Assembly (NCBI GenBank): GCA_013696385.1
Contig: JACCYR010000078.1
Location: forward strand, 1-5,423
DNA: 5,423 nucleotides
Direction of reading: 5' to 3'
Source: Acidobacteriota bacterium
GTDB lineage: Bacteria > Acidobacteriota > Blastocatellia > Pyrinomonadales > Pyrinomonadaceae
Made by a program: the position numbers and the translations under genes. Of this stretch, positions 1 through 4,715 are shown piece after piece (the stretch's first letter is position 1; each line of letters begins with the position of its first letter). Below the pieces are notes generated by a model that saw nothing but the letters and a program-made list of their open reading frames with translations, was not told the DNA's origin and made no database searches.

Positions 1-4
1 TAAA

Positions 5-32
5 TGGTTTTTGGTCTTTGGTCTTTGGCTTT
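5..32 (+). repeat. Left heptamer array of element A
   Basis: Four consecutive 7-base units read TGGTTTT, TGGTCTT, TGGTCTT and TGGCTTT, followed by a decayed TGAAGAA at 33-39. The array may start left of the window. It is the inverted counterpart of the array at 426-453. It ends 12 bases before the start codon of the four-helix-bundle gene. Confidence 0.85.
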
Positions 33-44
33 TGAAGAAATTAT

Positions 45-449
45 ATGCAAAAGACGAATTTTGAAAATTTAGAAATTTATCAGTTATCGGAAAAACTTGC
101 TGATGAAATTTGGTCTATTGTTTTTGAGTGGAATCATTTAGCGCAAGATACGGTTGGAAAACAACTTATTCGTTCAACGGATAGTATTGGAGCAAATATC
201 GCAGAAGGAAGTGGGCGTGGAACTGATAAGGATTATTCCCGCTTTCTCAAAATTAGTAGAGGTTCTTTATATGAAACAAGACATTGGCTTCGTCGCGCAT
301 ACAAAAGAAAACTTTTGGTGCAAACACAAATTAACGGATTAAGTTTGATTATTAATGAACTAACACCAAAACTTAACGCATATATTCGTTCAATCGGAAC
401 ATTCAATATGGAAACTAAAATTATCAAAGACCAAAAACCAAAGACCTAA
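45..449 (+). CDS. Four-helix-bundle protein, S23/IVP (23S rRNA intervening-sequence) family
   Basis: This 134-residue protein belongs to the S23/IVP family of small four-helix-bundle proteins, known from 23S rRNA intervening sequences and related in fold to the Avd accessory protein of diversity-generating retroelements. The hallmark motif ANIAEGSGR is at residues 50-58, followed by the conserved RGSLYET at 72-78; the N-terminal NFENLEIYQLSEKLADEI matches the usual first helix. Family members form ring-shaped oligomers with a basic surface and are suspected to bind nucleic acid, but no biochemical role is settled. The fold should end near residue 118; the tail to 134 is partly written by the right heptamer array. 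The ATG at 45 is the natural start, since the same frame has a TGA at 33-35; GAAGAAA at 34-40 is at best a weak ribosome site. The gene is clearly more AT-rich than the mur genes and is not a usual dcw member. Family assignment is strong; function is unknown. Confidence 0.9.
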   Translation: MQKTNFENLEIYQLSEKLADEIWSIVFEWNHLAQDTVGKQLIRSTDSIGANIAEGSGRGTDKDYSRFLKISRGSLYETRHWLRRAYKRKLLVQTQINGLSLIINELTPKLNAYIRSIGTFNMETKIIKDQKPKT

Positions 450-453
450 GACC
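426..453 (+). repeat. Right heptamer array of element A
   Basis: Four consecutive units read AAAGACC, AAAAACC, AAAGACC and TAAGACC. They are reverse complements of the left-arm type (GGTCTTT, GGTTTTT). The array encodes the last residues of the four-helix-bundle protein, and its fourth unit supplies the TAA stop at 447-449. It ends three bases before the murD start codon. A second pairing register also exists: 13-26 matches the reverse complement of 440-453 at 13 of 14 positions. Confidence 0.9.
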
Positions 454-456
454 GCA

Positions 457-1842
457 ATGAAATTGCAAGGTAAAAAAACTTTAGTTCTCGGCGCGGGAAA
501 ATCCGGCGTAATGTCTGCCGAATTTTTGGTGGAACGTGGCGCGGTGGTCGCGCTTCACGACAAAAAGCCGATTAAAGATTGGACGGACGAAGCACGTTCT
601 TTGAAAAATAAAAAAATTGGTTTGATTGACGGACAAATTCCTTCGTGGCTGCTTGACCAGATTGATTTGGTAGTTATCAGTCCGGGTATTCCGACGGGCG
701 TGATTCCGGCGCGTTATGTTGAGCGCAAAGGCAGCGAAGTTATTGGCGAAGTTGAACTCGGCTTTAGATTTATCAAAGGTCGCATCGTTGGAATAACAGG
801 TTCAAATGGCAAAACGACGACAACGACTTTAATCGGCGAACTTTTGAAAAACGCGGGAATTCCGGTGCAGATTGGCGGAAATATCGGAACGCCGCTTGTT
901 TCATTAGCGGAAAGTTCGCGTGAAGACGGTTGGACAGTAGTGGAACTTTCAAGTTTTCAGCTTGAAACGATTAAAGACTTTCACTCGAATGTCGCGGTTG
1001 CTTTAAATGTTACGCCGAATCATCTTGACCGCTACGATTTTTTCAGCGATTACGCCGCCGCCAAACACCGATTGTTTATCAACCAAACGGCGGACGATGT
1101 GGCAATTTTAAACGCTGACGACGAAATCACCTTGAGTTGGGCGAAAGGTTTGAAAGCGAACATTACATTTTTCAGCGTGAAAAAAGAATTGGACGAAGGT
1201 TTGTTTTTGCGCGGACGAGATTTAATCTGCCGCGCCGGTGGCAAGGAAAAAGTTTTGACAACATGCGACGATATTTTCCTGCGCGGATTGCACAATGTCG
1301 AAAATGTTTTGGCTTCTTTGGCGGCAGGTCTGGCGTGCGGCGCGTCGCTTGATTCAATGCGGGAAACGGTGAAAAATTTCAAAGGCGTTGAGCATCGCAT
1401 TGAATTTGTTGCGGAAATCGAAGGCGTGAAGTTTTTCAACGATTCAAAAGCGACCAGCGTTGATGCGAGCGCGAAAGCACTCGAAGCGTTGAGCGACGGC
1501 GACGGCAAAATAATTTTAATTCTCGGCGGACGCGGCAAAAACGCTCCGTATCAGCCGCTCGTCCGTTTGATAAAGGAAAATGTTCGCGCTTTGGTTTTAA
1601 TTGGCGAAGACGCGGAGAACATTGAAAATCAATTGAAAAATCACGCAAAGATTACCCGCGCCGATTCGATGCCGGATGCGGTTAGAAAATCTTTTGAGTC
1701 AGCCGAAAATGGTGATGCGGTTTTGCTTGCTCCGGCGTGCGCGAGTTTCGATATGTTCAGGAGTTTTGAAGAGCGCGGAATGGTTTTTAAATGCGCAGTT
1801 GAAAATCTGACTTCTAAAAAGCAGGCAAGGAAAGCGATATGA
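457..1842 (+). CDS. murD: UDP-N-acetylmuramoyl-L-alanine--D-glutamate ligase
   Basis: MurD is the cytoplasmic ATP-dependent ligase that adds D-glutamate to UDP-MurNAc-L-Ala, the second amino-acid step of peptidoglycan precursor synthesis. At 461 residues it has normal length. The N-terminal nucleotide-fold domain starts with GAGKSG at 12-17. The ATP-binding P-loop GSNGKTTT is at 115-122, NVTPNHLDRYD at 184-194, and K203 in YAAAKHR matches the lysine that is carbamylated in Mur ligases. The C-terminal domain shows KGVEHRIEF, NDSKATS at 328-334, LGGRGK and LAPACASFD at 424-432, which mark MurD rather than MurC, MurE or MurF. No Shine-Dalgarno precedes the ATG at 457; the bases upstream are the right heptamer array, so initiation may depend on readthrough from the gene before it. 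The 3' end overlaps the next ORF by four bases. All recognised catalytic motifs are intact. Confidence 0.97.
   Translation: MKLQGKKTLVLGAGKSGVMSAEFLVERGAVVALHDKKPIKDWTDEARSLKNKKIGLIDGQIPSWLLDQIDLVVISPGIPTGVIPARYVERKGSEVIGEVELGFRFIKGRIVGITGSNGKTTTTTLIGELLKNAGIPVQIGGNIGTPLVSLAESSREDGWTVVELSSFQLETIKDFHSNVAVALNVTPNHLDRYDFFSDYAAAKHRLFINQTADDVAILNADDEITLSWAKGLKANITFFSVKKELDEGLFLRGRDLICRAGGKEKVLTTCDDIFLRGLHNVENVLASLAAGLACGASLDSMRETVKNFKGVEHRIEFVAEIEGVKFFNDSKATSVDASAKALEALSDGDGKIILILGGRGKNAPYQPLVRLIKENVRALVLIGEDAENIENQLKNHAKITRADSMPDAVRKSFESAENGDAVLLAPACASFDMFRSFEERGMVFKCAVENLTSKKQARKAI
1827..1833 (+). promoter_or_regulatory. Ribosome binding site inside the murD 3' end
   Basis: AAGGAAA lies 5 bases before the ATG at 1839, with its AGG core about 8 bases away. 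It fixes the start of the small secreted ORF at the ATGA overlap with murD. It is the clearest Shine-Dalgarno in the window and contrasts with the murD, murG and murC starts, where heptamer arrays stand in this position. Confidence 0.65.
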
Positions 1843-2297
1843 AAATCTATTTTTTGATAGTGTTTGTTGTGTTTATAGTGGGGCAAAGTCAAGGGCAATG
1901 CGACAAGGATAAAATGCAGAATACAAACAAACCGGCGGCGAGCAGCACAATGCCAAATCAAGGAAAAGAAACGCCGAAATTTGACCGCTTGCCTGACGGC
2001 ATCAAGCCGGACACAAAAATCAGAAAGGATACAGAAAATGACAAAGGCGAAGTTGTTACTTTTGAAGTGATAACTGCCGAACAAAGACTAAACGAACTCA
2101 AAGCCGGATACGAAGGTGAAAAATTGGTTGACAGCAAAGGACGGGAAATTAAATTTTTTGAGCCGCTCTGCCGCGGCGTTTCGCAAGGATTTGAAGAAGA
2201 CGAAAAAGCACGGAAGGAAAAAGAAAAAGAACTTGCCGAACTTGAAAAGAAATATACCGTGATTGTTTTATATTGCGACCCGCAAAAGGTAATGTAA
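1839..2297 (+). CDS. Small secreted or periplasmic protein of unknown function between murD and ftsW
   Basis: I do not recognise this 152-residue protein. It opens with a lysine and a hydrophobic stretch (residues 2-15), then GQSQGQ, which fits a signal peptide cleaved around 18-20. A cysteine sits at 21, but the residues before it (QGQ) are not a lipobox, so a lipoprotein is unlikely though not excluded. Residues 22-70 are polar, rich in K, D, N, T and P, and probably disordered. Residues 71-112 look more folded. Residues 118-139 form a charged run of E and K with heptad-like leucines (KELAELEKKY) that could be a short coiled coil. Cysteines at 21, 111 and 146 could allow a disulfide if exported. 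The ATG overlaps the murD stop (ATGA) and has a good ribosome site, so the gene is genuine and coupled to murD. It ends 12 bases before ftsW, which hints at an envelope or division role (inference from position only). Confidence 0.8.
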   Translation: MKIYFLIVFVVFIVGQSQGQCDKDKMQNTNKPAASSTMPNQGKETPKFDRLPDGIKPDTKIRKDTENDKGEVVTFEVITAEQRLNELKAGYEGEKLVDSKGREIKFFEPLCRGVSQGFEEDEKARKEKEKELAELEKKYTVIVLYCDPQKVM

Positions 2298-2309
2298 TTG
2301 ATTTGAGAA

Positions 2310-3491
2310 ATGACTAAAAAACTCCGTATTGATTGGTTTTTATTTGTGATTGCCGCCAGCCTCGCGCTGTTTGGCGTAATTATGGTTTATAGCGCGTCGG
2401 CGATGATTGCGCTCAAGGAAACGCAAGGCGAAAGTCAATTTACTTATTTTTATAAGCAGTTTAGCTTTACGTTGGCGGGTTTGGCAATGATGTATTTGTC
2501 AAGCAAGATTGATTATCATTGGTATCAAAAAAGTTGGGTCGTTTATGGACTTTTAGCTTTAACCGTTGTGCTTTTATTTAGTGTTTTTAATTTTCCTTCG
2601 ATCAACGGCGCGCGGCGTTGGATTCGGTATTCGGGTTATTCGTTTCAGCCTTCGGAACTGGCAAAAATCGCTCTGCCCGTTTTTCTCGCCTATTTCTTGA
2701 CGAAAAACGAGGAAACAATTGGCGAATTAAAAGAAACAGTGCTGCCTTGTGCGGCTGTTTTTGCATTTCTTTGCGCGTTGATTTTGGTCGAGCCTGATTT
2801 AGGAACGATTATTATTCTTTCGGCAATTTTTACGATTGTTTATTTTGCGGCTGGCGCGCGGATTCTGCATATCGGTTCGGTTATCGCCGGTTGTCTTTTG
2901 ATTGGAGCAATTGCGCTGATTTCCTCGCCTTATCGTCGAGGACGCATTTTTGCTTTTTTAAATCCTTGGGAAAACGCTGACGATGCCGCTTATCAGGTTG
3001 TGCAAGGTCTCTATGCGATTGGTTCGGGCGGAATTTTCGGGGAAGGTTTTGCCAAAGGTCAGCAGAAACTTTTTTATTTGCCGTATCCATATTCGGATTT
3101 TATTTTTGCCGTCGTCGGTGAAGAATTGGGTTTAATCGGCACATTAGCGGTTGTCGCAGCTTTCAGTTTGCTGTTATGGCGCGGCGTGCGCGCTGCACTT
3201 CTCGCGCCTGATAGGTTTGGGAAACTTCTCGGAGTGGGCATTATTACGGGAATTATTGTGCAGGCGCTTTTTAATATCAGCGTCGTGATTTCAATTTTGC
3301 CCGCCAAAGGCATTCCGCTTCCTTTTATTTCCTACGGCGGTTCTTCGGTTGTCGTTACACTGTTTGCCGTTGGGATTCTGCTGAATTTGTCGCAATACAC
3401 GGGAGTTGTTGATGTTAAAGCTGACGTAAGAAATGATAATTACGACGAAAAGTTGCGACGAAGAAAGCGTGGCAAAACAGACTTGAAGTAA
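2310..3491 (+). CDS. ftsW: FtsW, septal peptidoglycan polymerase (SEDS family)
   Basis: FtsW is an integral membrane SEDS glycosyltransferase that polymerises lipid II at the division septum with its partner class B PBP, FtsI. The 393 residues give about ten membrane segments, roughly 10-30, 50-65, 75-94, 115-131, 145-162, 165-182, 187-206, 265-290, 307-331 and 341-361. Family motifs are NGARRWI at 99-105, FQPSELAKIA at 112-121, EPDLGT at 161-166, then the large external loop with GIFGEGFAKGQQK, and SDFIFAVVGEELG at 262-274, whose Asp263 matches the catalytic aspartate of SEDS proteins. GIPLPFISYGGSS at 334-346 is the C-terminal signature. LPYPYSDF replaces the common LPEAHTDF, a lineage variant. 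The tail from about 373 is short and ends very basic (KLRRRKRGK). FtsW is preferred over RodA because of its place between murD and murG. The ATG at 2310 has only a weak GAGAA upstream. Confidence 0.95.
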   Translation: MTKKLRIDWFLFVIAASLALFGVIMVYSASAMIALKETQGESQFTYFYKQFSFTLAGLAMMYLSSKIDYHWYQKSWVVYGLLALTVVLLFSVFNFPSINGARRWIRYSGYSFQPSELAKIALPVFLAYFLTKNEETIGELKETVLPCAAVFAFLCALILVEPDLGTIIILSAIFTIVYFAAGARILHIGSVIAGCLLIGAIALISSPYRRGRIFAFLNPWENADDAAYQVVQGLYAIGSGGIFGEGFAKGQQKLFYLPYPYSDFIFAVVGEELGLIGTLAVVAAFSLLLWRGVRAALLAPDRFGKLLGVGIITGIIVQALFNISVVISILPAKGIPLPFISYGGSSVVVTLFAVGILLNLSQYTGVVDVKADVRNDNYDEKLRRRKRGKTDLK

Positions 3492-3511
3492 ATATAGAAA
3501 GTTTTCAAAAA

Positions 3512-3532
3512 TAGTAGATAGGAAATAGTCGA
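3512..3532 (+). repeat. Left heptamer array of element B (ftsW-murG junction)
   Basis: Three degenerate 7-base units read TAGTAGA, TAGGAAA and TAGTCGA. They begin 20 bases after the ftsW stop and are separated by only four bases (3533-3536) from the right array, whose units are partly their reverse complement: ATAGTAG at 3511-3517 is the exact reverse complement of CTACTAT at 3564-3570. The array is weaker than the others and would not be called without its partner. Confidence 0.55.
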
Positions 3533-3536
3533 AACA

Positions 3537-3568
3537 TACTGACTACTGACTACTGACTACTAACTACT
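3537..3568 (+). repeat. Right heptamer array of element B, abutting the murG start codon
   Basis: In one phase the units are GACTACT at 3541-3547, 3548-3554 and 3555-3561, then AACTACT at 3562-3568, with a partial unit before them. The last unit ends directly at the murG ATG (3569). No purine-rich ribosome site is present between the array and the start. The unit differs from those of elements A and C, although the period of seven and the position are the same. Confidence 0.9.
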
Positions 3569-4651
3569 ATGAAGGTTTTAATTGCCGCCGGAGGAACGGG
3601 CGGACATATTTATCCGGGAATTGCCGTTGCCAAAGAAATTATCCGGCGTGATGGCGGCAAATCAAAAGTTTTATTTGTCGGCACGGCTCGCGGTTTGGAA
3701 ACAAAAATTGTTCCCGAAAACGGTTTTCAGCTTTCTTTAATAAACAGCGCAGGACTAAAAAGCGTTGGTTTTGCAGAAAAAATCAAAGGTTTAATAATTC
3801 TGCCGAAAAGTTTTCTCGAAGCGCGAAGATTGATAAAGGAATTTCAGCCTGATGTAGTTGTTGGCGCAGGCGGTTATGTTACGGGTTCGGTGCTTTTGAC
3901 GGCGAGTCTGATGCGTATTCCGACGCTCGTGATGGATTCAAACGCACTTCCCGGATTTACCAATCGAAGGCTTGCGCCATTTGTTACAAAAGCCGCGTTG
4001 AGCTTTGAAGAAGCCGTTAAATTTTTTGGCAAAAAAGGCGTTGTTACGGGAAATCCGGTTCGCCGAGAGTTTTTTGACATTCAGCCGAAAGCCAGAGGCG
4101 AAAAAATCAATCTCTTAATTTTCGGCGGTTCGCAAGGCGCGCGAGCAATAAATACGGCGATGGTTGACGCGCTCGGAAATTTGCAGAATTATAAAGATAA
4201 ATTGCAGATTACGCACCAAACCGGCGAACTTGATTTTGAAACCGTGCGCAGAAGTTACGCGGAAAACGATTGGCAAACGGCGGACATTCGCCGATATATT
4301 TCCGATATGGTTTCGCAGTTTGCAGAAACGGATTTGATAATTTGCCGCGCCGGTGCGACAACTTGCGCCGAAGTTGCGGCGGCGGGAAAAGCCGCGCTGA
4401 TGATTCCCTTGCCGACTGCCGCCGACGACCATCAGCGCAAAAATGCCGAAGCGTTAGTTAATCAAGGCGCGGCGCGAATGATTTTGCAGAAAGATTTGAG
4501 CAGTGAAAGTTTGGCAAAAGAGATTATTAATTTGATTGAATCGCCCGAAAAAATTACCGCGATGGAAAAAGCGGCGAAGAAATTGGCGAAAGCGGACGCG
4601 GCGGAAGTTACGGTAGATATTATTGAAAATTTAGCAAAAGGGAAAAATTGA
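3569..4651 (+). CDS. murG: UDP-GlcNAc:undecaprenyl-pyrophosphoryl-MurNAc-pentapeptide GlcNAc transferase
   Basis: MurG is the GT28, GT-B-fold enzyme on the inner face of the cytoplasmic membrane that transfers GlcNAc to lipid I to make lipid II, the substrate of FtsW. At 360 residues it is full length. The N-terminal acceptor domain carries GGTGGHIYPG at 8-17, with the conserved His13, and GAGGYVTGS at 99-107. The linker GNPVRREF is at 161-168. The C-terminal donor domain has GGSQGARAIN at 186-195, ITHQTG at 214-219, and CRAGATTCAEVAAAGKAAL at 259-277, followed by the DDHQRKNA segment at 286-293 that contacts the UDP-sugar. The usual HEQN-PG motif reads MDSNALPG at 122-129, keeping only the asparagine. 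An in-frame TGA at 3554-3556, within the heptamer array, rules out a start upstream, so the ATG at 3569 stands despite having no Shine-Dalgarno. The stop codon overlaps the left array of element C. Confidence 0.97.
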   Translation: MKVLIAAGGTGGHIYPGIAVAKEIIRRDGGKSKVLFVGTARGLETKIVPENGFQLSLINSAGLKSVGFAEKIKGLIILPKSFLEARRLIKEFQPDVVVGAGGYVTGSVLLTASLMRIPTLVMDSNALPGFTNRRLAPFVTKAALSFEEAVKFFGKKGVVTGNPVRREFFDIQPKARGEKINLLIFGGSQGARAINTAMVDALGNLQNYKDKLQITHQTGELDFETVRRSYAENDWQTADIRRYISDMVSQFAETDLIICRAGATTCAEVAAAGKAALMIPLPTAADDHQRKNAEALVNQGAARMILQKDLSSESLAKEIINLIESPEKITAMEKAAKKLAKADAAEVTVDIIENLAKGKN

Positions 4652-4677
4652 TTTTAGATTTGAGATTGCAGATTTCA
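4650..4677 (+). repeat. Left heptamer array of element C, overlapping the murG stop codon
   Basis: Four consecutive 7-base units read GATTTTA, GATTTGA, GATTGCA and GATTTCA. The first unit shares two bases with the murG TGA (4649-4651). The units resemble GATTTTG, the reverse complement of the right-arm unit, and run straight into the right arm with no spacer. The degeneracy suggests this arm is older or less often homogenised than the right arm. Confidence 0.8.
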
Positions 4678-4712
4678 CAAAATCCAAAATCCAAAATCCA
4701 AAATCCAAAATC
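4678..4712 (+). repeat. Right heptamer array of element C, five perfect copies before murC
   Basis: CAAAATC is repeated five times without a mismatch at 4678-4712, followed by GAA and the murC ATG at 4716. It is the most perfect array in the window and therefore the one most likely to change copy number by slippage. With the left arm it fills the whole 64-base murG-murC junction. No Shine-Dalgarno is present. Confidence 0.95.
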
Positions 4713-4715
4713 GAA

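Larger units (their letters stand above)
5..453 (+). mobile_element. Candidate insertion element: four-helix-bundle gene bracketed by inverted heptamer arrays
   Basis: A T-rich array of 7-mers on the left (5-32) and an A-rich array of reverse-complementary 7-mers on the right (426-453) enclose a single small gene of the S23/IVP four-helix-bundle family. A perfect 16-bp inverted repeat, TGGTTTTTGGTCTTTG at 5-20 against 425-440, links the two ends. The enclosed DNA is about 34% G+C (122 of 360 bases at 61-420) against about 48% in the start of murD. The unit lies where dcw clusters normally run directly from mraY to murD, so it looks inserted. S23/IVP genes are known as the content of intervening sequences in 23S rRNA genes of Leptospira and Coxiella, which supports an insertion origin. 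I see no target-site duplication and no transposase, and the left end may extend beyond the window. That the unit is mobile is inference. Confidence 0.5.

Noticed and set aside
1..3. TAA at the very start of the window as the stop codon of mraY
   Set aside because: It fits the expected gene order and the tight spacing of the other elements, but no upstream codons are visible, so it cannot be supported.
154..342. Out-of-frame reading frame inside the four-helix-bundle gene
   Set aside because: The other frame carries the diagnostic ANIAEGSGR motif across the same bases; this one is a shadow without any recognisable feature.
45..449. Diversity-generating retroelement, because the protein family is related to Avd
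   Set aside because: There is no reverse transcriptase, no template/variable repeat pair and no target gene in the window; the fold relationship alone is not evidence.
1050..1538. Long antisense reading frame (162 codons) opposite murD, and similar ones at 1641-2084 and 4922-5260
   Set aside because: They lie wholly or mostly opposite well-supported genes, have no family motif or ribosome site, and their composition follows from the codon pattern of the sense genes.
1839..2297. Small ORF as FtsL, FtsB or a lipoprotein
   Set aside because: FtsL and FtsB have a retained membrane anchor followed directly by a leucine zipper; here the charged coiled-coil candidate is near the C terminus. The residues before Cys21 do not form a lipobox.
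4678..4712. Tandem arrays as a CRISPR or as ordinary microsatellite noise
   Set aside because: The units are seven bases with no spacers, so this is not CRISPR. Simple noise does not explain inverted partner arrays and the same placement at three junctions.
4650..4712. Inverted arrays as Rho-independent terminators
   Set aside because: Stems are AT-rich, there is no U tract after them, and they sit within an operon of essential genes where the next start codon follows at once.
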